DNA of 64,000 nucleotides from Neelides folsomi (Eukaryota; Arthropoda; Collembola; Neelipleona; Neelidae), in the NCBI GenBank assembly GCA_034687125.1, contig JAQGBZ010000187.1:1-64000 (forward strand), written 5' to 3'. The notes beneath the pieces are model-generated. The model was not told where the DNA came from. It was given only the letters and a program-made list of their open reading frames with translations, and made no database searches. The translations under genes were made by a program, and so were the position numbers. Numbering within the stretch: position 1 is the first letter of the stretch; every line of letters begins with the position of its first letter. This document shows positions 25,901-37,800 of this stretch, piece after piece.

Positions 25901-28440
25901 AGCCCAACTCCGCACAATGCGAATCAAACGAAGAGAGTGGAGGTAAAAAGTAAAAAGTAAACTTTCAACTTTTCTCCCCTATCGGCCCAAAATCCAGAGG
26001 CTGATTTTGAGAGTGTGTTTGATGAGGAGGGCTGGTGAATTTGTGTAGAACAACATTTGTTAAATCAATATTTTAAATACATAGAGTCATCCAATAGTTG
26101 TCTAAACTCCTTTTTTAATTGTACATCCCATGTCTGATGGCTAACAAGGTGGGGGTGAACTTGGGTGGAGATAAATATTTGTTATTCAGTAGAGCAAGCT
26201 GCTCCCTCCATTATTACTTACAGCGACGTACAACCATGTTTTACTACCTATAATAACTTCTGCAGGAATAGCTATTAAAGGTGTTAAACTTTTTGTAAAG
26301 AATAATCATTTCTTATTCTCGAAATGACCAAGCCCTATATACTTTAAATATGTTCATACCTAGAAGTTACATTCATTCAAATGTGTATGGTTGTTATTTG
26401 AACTAGTAAGTGTTTCATTCATATTATTATTGAGCAATAAACATTAACAGTAATAAATATTTGACGCGCATTAGTGTTTTAATAAATAATGCGGTGAGCA
26501 TTGTTGGGAGATGTTTTTGAAATGATAAGATCTTGGTGGTTATCTACGTGTTGAGATTCACAACCTTCGTAGATATGATGGGTGAGAATGCGAGTGGCAA
26601 CAAGAGGATCATTTGCATAAAAGAGAAGCCTGGCATTCCAGCCGTGGATTTCTTCAGTTCCGTCGCATTTGTGGATGGGAGAATGGAGAATGAGAGAAGA
26701 GGTGGAGAGTGAGTGCAAATGGCTTCAATTCTCTACGCTTCTTTCTGCCTCCAAGTGTTATGGCCACAATTTCGCAAATGATGCCAATTAATTTCCCGCT
26801 TCGCTTCCCGCGAGCATCTTGAGGTCTCTGTGGACCTCACATTCACATACAACCGAATCTTATATGCGTTCATTTTTAGTTCCGAGGGTTAACTCATTAA
26901 CTGATTCCATTCACTTTTATGATGGAACGCTTTTTTCATTTTTTAACTTTCCGAGACTGCAGTAATTATCATTAATTCTCTTTATACATTTATATTACTT
27001 GTGTACTGATACCTATTATCGCATACTTTAATATATTGTAAGATAACTATACTGTAAGTCTACAAGGTATGCTATACAAAATATCCCATTATGGTATCAG
27101 TAGTACAATAGTAGTAGTACTCGTATATACCTCAGCTGCACATAGATTATTAAGTATAAGGTAGGAGAAACTACAATATTTACAGGTTAAGTATATCAAG
27201 AAGTTCATCCTTATCTTTATTGATGAAGGGAATTTCATTTGGATGATGGGCTACATACAAAATTCCTGTGAATAAATTTTTTATTCCTAATAAGCATTTT
27301 TAAGATTTTATACTCCATGTTAAGAACTACCCTACATAGTATATTTATAAAGATTAACTCCATTGATAAGCCAAGGAAATTTTGTTTTCCCATTCATAAG
27401 TTTAATCCGGTATTATGCAAATTCCCATTTGCAAAATCCCATTTGCAAATGGAATTAAATACAAATGCAAATATTTATATAGGAGTGGAATATTGTCAAC
27501 AGGAAAAGTGATTTCGATCAATCATTCGAATTTTTTCATGCCGATATTGTCGATTGAATAAGATTATGGAAATAAAAATTGACTGTCGGCCTTTCAAATC
27601 TCCATGAATAAAATTAACCAGACTCATTTCTCTTTGAAATTGTACAGTACGAACATTTATAAATAATTCATACTTTTTTGCTTATAAGGAAAATTTATAT
27701 CCCGTTTCTTCGCTTCAGCCTTGTGCAGTATTTTACTATTTAAGAATGTGATATATCCTTATCGCCCATATCAGGGAAGTTTCTTACAAAAATTGGTAGG
27801 GTTTCGTTAAATAAATGGGTCAGGATCCTTTGGCATTTCCTTTCGGTCTGTGTAGTTGAGGGAAAGGTTCGCAGCCACCGTGGAAAATAGGTCAATTCCC
27901 CTGGAGAGATCTCCAAAGAGAAAAGGGAGGAGAGAAAGCCTTTTTATCACATTCACCGTTCTCTCCCTCGACTTTGGACGAAGGAGGAAAAAGTTTTCCA
28001 ATCTCTCCACCATCGTTTGAAGCCTCGATGGATTCTCTCTAGAAGAAGCTTCAAGTTCACATATTTTAAAAGATTCCAAATCCCCCCTTTGACTCTATGA
28101 AAAATTTGAGCACTCTTCAGTTTGACATTCTCTCCTTTTTTAATGCGCAACTTTTCCTTTATGTTTGAAAGAAGGAGAAAAGGGGAGAGGCAAGACTTAA
28201 CTTTGGCATAACTGTTATTACTTTCATGAAATGGGAAGATGCAGAGAGAGTATGATACTAATATTGTTGAATGGCAATAAATTCCGTATTTACAAGTACA
28301 AGGTGTAAAATAAATAAAAAATTGTTCGCAGACTATAGTAGAAATAAACAATTAAATTGAACTGTTAATATTTTACATAAGATGATAGTTATAAAAAATT
28401 GAATATTCATCATTTTATATTTTTCATTTATTTGGGGCAA
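10903..28440. other. Gene-free region, first half (no supported gene)
   Basis: I read both strands for splice-linked exons, domains and signal peptides and found none I would defend. The DNA alternates between blocks of higher GC with many GAGG/CCTC strings (for example 13.1-14.2, 14.6-15.3, 15.7-16.2, 18.9-20.9 and 24.3-25.5 kb) and short AT-rich segments full of GTA/TAC steps (for example 11.28-11.40, 15.55-15.63, 17.90-17.99, 23.16-23.27 and 26.99-27.18 kb). Open frames of 60-130 codons occur on both strands of the GC-richer blocks but lack family motifs and consistent donors. The region could be regulatory DNA of one or both flanking genes; that is inference. Confidence 0.5.
18582..18630. 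repeat. Three direct copies of a 16-17-base unit
   Basis: The unit GGTAAGCATTTTATA begins at 18582, 18599 and 18615. The array is flanked by TTACGTAATAT on the left and TTACGTATTA on the right, so it sits between two TACGTA palindromes. Confidence 0.85.
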
Positions 28441-28472
28441 TTTTGATTTTGTGCCAAAGAAGTAAAAGCAAC

Positions 28473-28734
28473 ATGATTTTCACTCAGTTCTTATTTGTCC
28501 TTACCTTACCATTAGTATTATTGGCTGCCTCTTCTAAATTCCAAAAGGTTAAAAAAGGAGAAAAATGCGACCCTTATTCAGAAGCTTATATCAAAGCTAT
28601 TAAAGATATATTTGAGATACGGCTCCATTCCCTGATTTTAAAACTACAATTTTAGCCAAAACCATAAAATTTGCGGTGATGGATCATATTGTCTCAAAGG
28701 ATGCACGTGTCAAGATGGAAATTCATCAACATAA
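28473..28734 (+). pseudogene. Broken gene for a small Cys-rich secreted peptide
   Basis: The ATG at 28473 starts a strong signal peptide (MIFTQFLFVLTLPLVLLAAS) followed by a basic segment and a cysteine (GEKCDPYSEAYIK). This frame stops at 28653-28655. In the +1 frame, from about 28657 to a TAA at 28732, the sequence encodes a compact cysteine cluster, CGDGSYCLKGCTC. The two parts look like the halves of one short secreted Cys-rich protein. No GT occurs between about 28560 and 28656, so a normal intron cannot join them, and the GT further upstream gives the wrong phase. The break is therefore a frameshift: a pseudogene or an assembly error. An ATAAAA poly(A)-like signal lies at 28739. I do not recognise the family. 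Confidence 0.5.
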
Positions 28735-28780
28735 TTTAATAAAATTTACATTTAAGTTAAGTATTTTCAGATTCGATATA

Positions 28781-28845
28781 CAGGGTGGGCCATAAGTATC
28801 TTTCTTTTTTATACGATTGTTTATTTAAAAAAGAAAGATGCTTAT
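28781..28845 (+). mobile_element. Tc1/mariner-like MITE end with fold-back arm
   Basis: CAGGGTGGGCCATAAGTATC begins directly after a TA (28779-28780). CAGGGTGG is also the terminus of the element at 53626. The first arm (28792-28811) is complementary to a second arm at 28826-28845, with a loop of about 14 bases. The expected second CCACCCTG end is missing, so this is a truncated palindromic element. It lies 46 bases after the stop codon of the broken peptide gene. Confidence 0.6.
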
Positions 28846-31800
28846 ATTCGAATTATGTGATTATGTAACAAATTATGTGAATTATGTAAATTATGCGTTT
28901 CAGTGCGGGCAATCCTGGCGCTGACGCTGCCGGAATTCGAATGAACAAGATCCTGATCCTTATTTTCCTCATTCCAATGATGAAGACGATTTCAAATACT
29001 GTCTACTAACCTTAATTTTTTATATGAAAAACATGACGTATAATTATCAATATACGACAATAATTTCTTTGTGAAATCTTTAATCAATGTTACTAAACTC
29101 ATGAATGAAAAAATATTATGTACAATAAAATTAAATGTCAAATAAATTAATAATGGTAATTTTTTACACAAAAGTGTTACAATATACTCTCCAGTTTAGA
29201 AATAAATGGTAGTTTTACGCGAAAAGATTTAAAAAATGTCACGTGACTTTGTTCTAATTATTTCATATAAAACTATTTTTAATTTCAAAACAAACTATAT
29301 GTTTTTGTGCAGTGCCATAAGAACCTTTGTCTCACTTTAATTGCGTTTTTCAAATACCTATATTATAAAAGTTCAACAGTATCAATAACTTAGATTACTT
29401 ATTCTATTTATTCACATTGTTCACCATTATTTTCCATAATATTGAGCTCACAAAGGCTTCTTAGAAATGCCGAGCATCACAATTGACTTTATCTTAAGTT
29501 GAGATAACTTTGTAGGTAAATAAATTCATTTGTCCAGGCCGTCGAGCATCTTGAATTTAGAAGATAATATTCCTCATACAGTTAGAAAAGTACATTGTAG
29601 TGTATTTACTTATCCTACATACAAGATCCAAATAGTTTTCTGCAATTAGAGCTTTTAGAAGTCGTTAAACCAAGAGGAGAGATAACTTAATGTTAACTAT
29701 GAGTCAAAGGGATGAACTTTGCAAGTTGACAAGGATAGGCTCAAGACGGATGTGAAAATGAAGACGGGAACGGAGATTCCGAACTTATTTTTACCAAAAA
29801 TCCGGATAAGACGAGCAGTAAATATTTCCGAGGGTGTTGGGAGAACAAGGGGCTCATTCCACTAATTCATTCATCTCTTCCAAATAGGGAAAGGAGCACG
29901 AATTGGGCTCAAAAAAGAATTTCCCTATCCCTCCACAAAGACCAACTTGACAGACGAGACAAAAGACGAGGAAAAATAAATACTTTCAAGAAGGAGCTGA
30001 TGTGTCGAGATCCCCAAACTCCACCTCATATAATCCTTCTTAAAAATAAGATTTTCTCATATATGAACTCCTCACACAAGGATGTATCATACACTCCATG
30101 TTTCGTATGAGCTCTTAAAGACGCGTGTAATAATAAAGTGAAGGATGGATAGGGAAAAAGTAAAAATATACAAATGTTTTTATTTAAGCTCTCTGAGCCC
30201 TTCTGTTTAGATTCGTCTCATACACATAACATAGGAAAGTATGCATGAAAGATATGGGGAAGATTAATGGGCGAAATGTTTCTAATATTGAGCACATGAG
30301 TGGAGAGAACACATGAAAAGACAAATGAAGGAGACAAAGAGACATCGGATTAAAAGATATAATCCAAAGGCTCTTTAGGAGAACGACGTGAGAAAAGGGC
30401 AAAGGGAGTGTTGGGGTTTAGTTTGTTCAAGTTGGATTCTCAATGTTTTCATTTTTCATTTTCAACTTCTAATCAGTCAGTGAGATTGAATGTGATTGAA
30501 ACTTTTGAATTGTTAATGGATGGGGTTTTGGTAAATGTGAGCCGTCTGATTAATTCACTTACTTGTTCTATTCGGAGTTTCAGAGCTGAGAGTTATGTTA
30601 ACGAGAGATCCCTTCGCCCTCCTCGTCTTCATTAGTGGGAATTTATGGTGGAGAATTCCTGAAGTGAGCCATCTTCCCTCTCCACGCACCTTCCCCCTTC
30701 ATCTCAGGTGTCAGAAGCTTATTTATGGACCAGATCTTATCCCTTTCTTTTAAAATACAAATTATTAAATTAAAACGTTAAAAAATCAGACAGATTCTTA
30801 TACGCATAGTGTAAAGTTGTAAAGGGTAAAGCTATACAAATAATCTTATACATATTCGTACAAGTCCACTTTACATACAATACACATACAGATAATATCG
30901 TATGTAAAGAAAATTTAACCAATTATATTTGGATTCTTTATTCCTCGTTTTCGTCCATTGATTGGGTCTGGAAGTGAGAAGTCATGTAGTGGAGTTAATT
31001 AGATTTTCAAACTCATTTAATTGGATTTCACTTTGTGGATCACGTCTCACAATTCAAAACTAAGCCCAAGAAATTCTCACTTATTTTGTAATTATTCGAT
31101 GCTTTTGAATTCATGCAATATTTATGTAATATATTTTATACAGATATTCTGTATGATACCCATAATGTCGATTTATCGATTAGTTTTAATTTTAATATGA
31201 TTTAAGTAAATAAAATATCGTAAAATTGGAATCTTTATGTTTACTTGATGGTTTGCTTTTAACAATTTTCCAAACGAAAATAAAGACTCTTGAGGATTAA
31301 GATCCCATTATTTCTCTTTATTTGCTCTTCTTTGTTTGAATTGGGATTTTCTGGTACAAATTGAAGTAATCTTGCGTATAGAAATTGTGAGTGTTTGAAG
31401 AAATTTAAGGATGTGCTTGTTTAAAGAAGGAAATCAAATATTTATAAATCTTCACATTTTAAGTTTTATTGGATCAATTTTTAATGGATGTACCATAGGT
31501 AATCGGCTTTTAATATAGAATTATACAATTTATTTATTCGTAATTGGCAATTGGTAATTTATACTAAGTTGATTTTGCTTAATAAATTTTCATTTGTAAG
31601 AACACTTCAACTTGGCATTATTTAAATAAATCTGTGAAGTGTACATTAATGAACATAAGGTCAGAAGTCCATAAAAGTTCAAATTACATTAGTGAACATA
31701 AATTCAATTTTAGATCCTTCATTGAACGGATCGAGGATCATCCTGATCCTCTTCTGTTAAGTAATTTGAGCTTATTGAAGTTCCGTTAATTGGTTCTTCA

Positions 31801-34800
31801 TTCTTCATTTTTATTTCCTGCCTTTATTACTTTTTAATTCGGATTTATATCAGGGGTCGAGACTCCATTTTATGCTATTCATTCTTTATTACCAAACTCT
31901 CCCTGTTACGCTTTTTTATCGCATCATCAAATGATAAGTTCAAGTACGGACATTGTAAAAGAAGCAGCTTCTGATTTTCCTCTCCACAGGATCCTTCCGA
32001 TTCTCTCCTTACTCAACTCAGATTTCTTCTCCTGATATTAAACTAAATTTATGGATATGGAGGATTAAGATGATAATCATCAGTTTCCCTTTTTATTATT
32101 ATTAAACAAAAAACGATTCATGTTTGGATTTTATTATTAAATATTTACTTCATTTTCTAGTGTTTTGTTATAAAATTGTTTTGAGCATTTATAGAGATGA
32201 AACATGAAACAACAGTTGGAAAATTTGCTAAAGCCAAAAAATTGAATTTTTAGGAATGTCTACAATTTTTTAAGATCATGTCATTTTTGAAAAAAATAGA
32301 TGATTGAAAGTTTTGGAAATGCCGCAATAGCAGAGAATGTCGAGAAATGAAGTTGTTCGTAAGAAGTGTGAGAATTTATTAAAGGCAGAGAGCCAAATGA
32401 GCGTGAGATAAGGGCTGGGAGTGGAGGATGAATTGGAGTGATGCGTCTTCATAAATAAATGTCGTGCCGGCTTCACATTCAATCAATAAAACCATTTTAT
32501 AGTGAAGCATAATAAAGATATTCGCCCGATTGTTTCCTTAATAAAAAGGTTCACCAGAAGTTTTCTCTCAAACTTTTCTTTCATAAATGCACGAAAATAA
32601 ATAAACATTTCCCTACAATTATTCAACAAAAACTTTAAATATTGTAAATTACATAATGAATAATGGCTCAATAAACCAATCTGAATGCAATTTCTTTAAT
32701 AAAAATGTTTACTGTAGTCTAATATTTAAAAAAATTATTAAACTTTTCCCACTACCAAGTTTTTAAATAAAAAGTACTACAAAAGGCCACATGGGAAAAG
32801 AGAGATTAAGCATCCAATTAAACTTGAAAATTGTCAGCTTTAAAAAAGGCATTCTTTTCTCATATTTGAAAAGATACAGAAATTGGATAGAATTGTTCAT
32901 CGTCACCATCCCCAACCTCATTTGTATACATGTTTACTTATAATGAAAATTCAATTTTAGGGGAATTAAGGGGAAGGGGAAATTGTAAATGAGGATGAAC
33001 TTGAACTTGAGAGGGAAGGAAATCCTTCCTTAAGAGGTTTCCGGATTGATTTCTGCGTGGGTAATTCGGGGCGGTTCCTCGGAGATGGCCATAGAGATTA
33101 GAAGATGGAAATGAGGTATATAATCCGGTGTGTGGGGGAAAGAGCTCTTAAGCGAAGCTGATTCCCCTAACGATGGCCGTTCTGTCTAATGGTACGGGTC
33201 TTCGGAGGAGGACGACAATTTGACTACAAATGCCTTATCATCTCCCCCCAGACCACAATAGGACCAAATACTTCTTTTCATAAATTACTCACCAAATCTT
33301 CTTTTTCGTCCCTCACTTTCTTCCTATCGCGTCACTGTCACGCACCCGAAAGAACTCTTCACTCCTTAACGGCCTCGTAGACATGCAGACTTGACAATTT
33401 CAAACCTTTTTACTTCACTTCATTCCTCGCTTTATTTCTTATTGGATGCTTCCACCATACGCGTGTCGTCATTCCAATGGAAAAATAATTTATTTCCCAT
33501 TTACTTTCACCTAAGTTATGAATTACTGATCAGTATCTGCCTATTAATTTGCATGTTCTTTAATACAATCAGAGAGGGATATTTTTGAATATAAAAATAT
33601 TATTATTTGAATATGCATACATTAAAATGGAATTTAGGTACAATGCGCTAGTATTATTATTATGAAAAATGTGTACCGAGGTATGTAGAGAAAAATCAAT
33701 AATATATATACTATATACCTAAATTTAATTACTTAAGTATACATATCGCTACTTATATGGTATTTGTCATTGCTGGTAAATGAACTTTGGAAGTAGGGAG
33801 ATTTAAGAGATAAGACAAAAGAATATTTTACTTTTGTCCTTCCGGGAATGTCTCAATGTATGCACAGATATTTAATATTAGGATTAACAATTTAAGAATT
33901 TCCCTACTAGGAATCATGGAACTTTCATGACCGGATTCCTCAACTCCTTTAAGAATAAGAATAAGATGTTAAATAAGTTTTTAAGGAGAACTTGGGAAGC
34001 AGGTCAGTCATCAGTTCAAGATTCATTGGCCATTTCTGAGTAAGAGCTAAAGTTTGTAAATACAATGTTTAGACTGATAAGGAAGTGGGCCTTGTTCTAT
34101 CTCCTTCTTCTTCTCCCATACAGAACGACCATCAACTACAAAGAGGCCGAAACCATGCGAGGTGTGGGACTTAAGGGAACTTTTCATCTCTGGGGGTCCC
34201 ACATGAAACTTTGTAGTTAAACTTTCTTACGGCCGTGTAAAACTCTGAGATTTATCTTCCTTTTCTTTCCCCACTCACACAAAATCCAAGCTCTTTACGA
34301 AGTTATTAGAAAGAGCGAATAACAAAGGTTTTTTCAACTCACTCTAAATCTTTTCCCTTCGCTCCGATTAACTATTAGTGAGTTTCTCTTTTTAAGACCC
34401 ATTAACAAAAAATATAAATTGCATTTGTTCTCAATCTCTTTTTCTCATGAATTCCCTTTTAAAAGTTAATTAAAAATAATTCCAGTAAAGTTGTAAAGGA
34501 TTTTTATAGGTATTCATTAGAAAGCACTATCAAATAAAGTTCATATATTTTGTGCATTACTACTAAAGTTAAATATCTTTAGATCGAAGCTATTTTTAAA
34601 CTATTTTAAATATGGAGAATATCTTTGTATATGCTTTGTTCCATAAAAGGAAAGCTGATAATTTCCCATGCATTGTGGCCATTATTTTATATATTCGCTG
34701 ACATGAGATACTTTTCATTTTCGGCATCTTAAGGGGAAAATAAAAAAAGGGGGAAAAGTTTGATAAGATCTATTGGACTGATAAGCATGGATTGATTTAT

Positions 34801-37800
34801 AGTTCGCTCGTGATCCATTTGACTTGATATTTTTGAACCGAGAGTATTAGTAGGGAAAAGGTACGAGAGTCTTCACACCCTTCCAATAATCATAAGTCAG
34901 ACTTGGGGCTATAAAAGCAATGTGATGGGGTGGCAAAGGTCAGCATGGGGAGAACGGACCGAGTTTGAAATCGAAAAGACAAAGAGTGATTAAAGCATAA
35001 ATGACCCTATTAAGATCCTCAAATAAGACTTGAGAATATATTGGAGCTCATCTTTTGTAGATAAGGAATCGGAAGGGTATAGAGAGGAATGTTCCTTTGA
35101 TGTGGACACATGTGGGGGACTCCCTCCTGGTTCTTCAAACCATAATTTACTGTCATCGTCAGGGCCCGAGTTGACACGGGGAATGAGAAAAGAACATAAA
35201 GTTAAAGCATTTTCTCCCCCCATCTAATTTGTCACCTTTAAGGACAAACACTTATAAAAAGCAAACATGGATTTGTCAAATGTCGAAATTCTCATACTCA
35301 AATTTTCATAAGCGGCTTCCTCTACTTTAATAACCTTAAGAGGCCTTTATAATTTTAAAATGTCAGATTCTGTGCGAATTTTTAACGTTTTATAATAATA
35401 ATATGAATATTCTGTTTGTATTGATACGTGTTTATCCAATTTCTTATACCTTATTACAATACCTTAATACCAATTGTTGTAATAAAATATAATCTTTGGA
35501 AAGATTATCAAAATGAATAATTCAAAATTCCGCTTATACTGAAAAATAAACGGGAAAAGAAAGGTTTTTATGGATTTTTGTTTCACCGCATTTAGCTTTT
35601 GGAATTTGAGATTTCTAGTTTTGAATAAATTAATAGGCAAGCTTTGAAATCTTTTATGTATTCTTCTCTGAACAGAAAAGATTTGATTCTCTGGAAATCG
35701 ATATTTTGGATGTAGGCCACAAAAAGCACCGACATTTGGCGAAAGTGCAGACTGAGGTGGAAACTCCTTTTTGCGAAAATCGGCCAAAAAAGAGAGACGG
35801 AGCTGGTTGAATTGTTTTCCGATATAAATAAATCCTTCCCACTGCATTAATGTTATTTTTGCCAAAAACCAATATCTCCCTTTCCGCTTTCTTAACTCTG
35901 CGGGAATTGTCTTTCAACTTCTCCTCTCCGACTCCTTTTAACACGTCAATAGAATTTAGGGTAATGGATCCATTTTAAATCTCGTTATAATTCCTTTCAC
36001 TCAATTTGTTTGGAGGTAAGCCGATTCGGTAAATTGCCTTCTTTTAAAATTAAGTGTGTCTAGGAAAGAGACAATAATTTACCCAAGTAGATTTATTTAA
36101 GTGGACCTCAATGTCCGCCACTTTCTCCTACCCAATCTCCTAGAGTTCAATTCAATTTACGGGTAAATCTTGCAGCACTTTCATTTACTATCATCAATTA
36201 CTATACCTTACTATATATTTAAGTAATATTTGGTATACATAATGGAGAGACCTTCATTTATAATCTAAAAGTAAGAGAAAATTGAAGCAAAGACTACCTA
36301 TACTATTACGAAATAAAATAGAACATTTGATCTGCTTTTAAACTAATACATTTGAATCCAAAAAATAAAATTCATTTTCTAAGGAAAAATCCAATCAGTA
36401 AGTGGGAGGAAATTGAAATCAATGTTAAGTTTGGAATTTGTAGATTCTTGTAGGTTCCACTTCCTTTATAGTGTTAATACATGAGAACATTCCAAATTCG
36501 GATCGATACTCATATTCACGCGCTGAGAATGAAAAGAGGAGATGAAGGAAAGATTTTGACAGGCCCTGTAACTCTTCTACGTAACAAAAGGGATTTTATA
36601 TGAAGTATTATTAATTCAGTGGAGTGATTGGTGGAAGGAATGAGATTTCTCCATAGGAGATTCAAAGCGGCTCAAATGGCCGGAATCTTGAGGATTCATC
36701 AATCAGGGGAATTCTAGTGCCGACCGAGAGCCAAAGCTGATCAAAGGGAATATTCCTAATACCGTCCATAGAGAGGGAGAAAATCCTTTTGGATTTTTCC
36801 CTCAGCACGTCTCTAATCTCCCAAATCCTTTTTCAATAAACATAAATGAGATGGTTAAATATTTACTCAACTCTGGCCGTCTCGGTACGCAAACACATAA
36901 GATATGGAGAATGTTGAGTAATGAGGAACCAAATGACTCTTGTCATCGGAAGTACACGCACTCAAAAGAGACACCTTCCATAGCTTTCATGTCTTTCAAT
37001 TTCAATACATATTTCATTAAACATTCATCAATTTTATACACGAGTAAAGTCTTCATTTAGGTCATTATTTATTATTTACAACGTAGTTCATACCATACAA
37101 TGAGTTTATAATCAATTATTGAAAATTTTAATAAATCATTTTGTCTTAAATACATAATTAGAATATTTATTCACGTTATAACTTGGGAGTTTGAGTTATA
37201 ATTTGCCTTTAATGTTTAAAATATCTGTACTTATCATACCTGTACAACGTTATTTCCCAAATTCAATGTGACCATTTGCTGTTAGTTATGCAAATGCAAC
37301 TAATTGGATTTCCCTGAAATTTTTTATTAATGATTTGAATTATTAAATAAATAAGACTTTAAGTCAAAACTATAAAAACATATCTAAAATCCCCATTTAA
37401 TTCTCGTAAATTCCAATGAAGTTATTATTATGTAAGTTCATGTACTTGGGGGGTTTTCTTGTAAAGTTGGGTTGTGGACGTGGATGTAATTGACGCTAAA
37501 GGGTAAGAAAAGAAATAAATCTTCCAAGAATCTGACACTTCTGGAATTATATTTCTTGGATTGAAAGTGTGGCCAGAGGAATTCTAAACGCCCTTTCTCC
37601 TTCCATAAACCACGAAATCCAAACCTAGTATTCTCCATTTTAATGATGCCTTTTATTCAAAAAGAGTTAATGCTCGGAAATTATATATAAAGATATCCCC
37701 CTTTATTCCCTCAAGACAAAAATTGTAGAATAACATTTCATTCTTAAAGCTTTATCATTTGAACATTCATTTTGAACTTAATATTTTATAGTAATTTGTA

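Noticed and set aside
26479-26718. 79-codon minus-strand frame with protein-like composition
   Set aside because: It looks globular on reading, but I found no matching family, no acceptor before it and no donor or partner exon.
27953-28351. 132-codon minus-strand frame
   Set aside because: Low-complexity Lys/Leu/Phe composition from AT-rich DNA, and another frame overlaps it; no motif.
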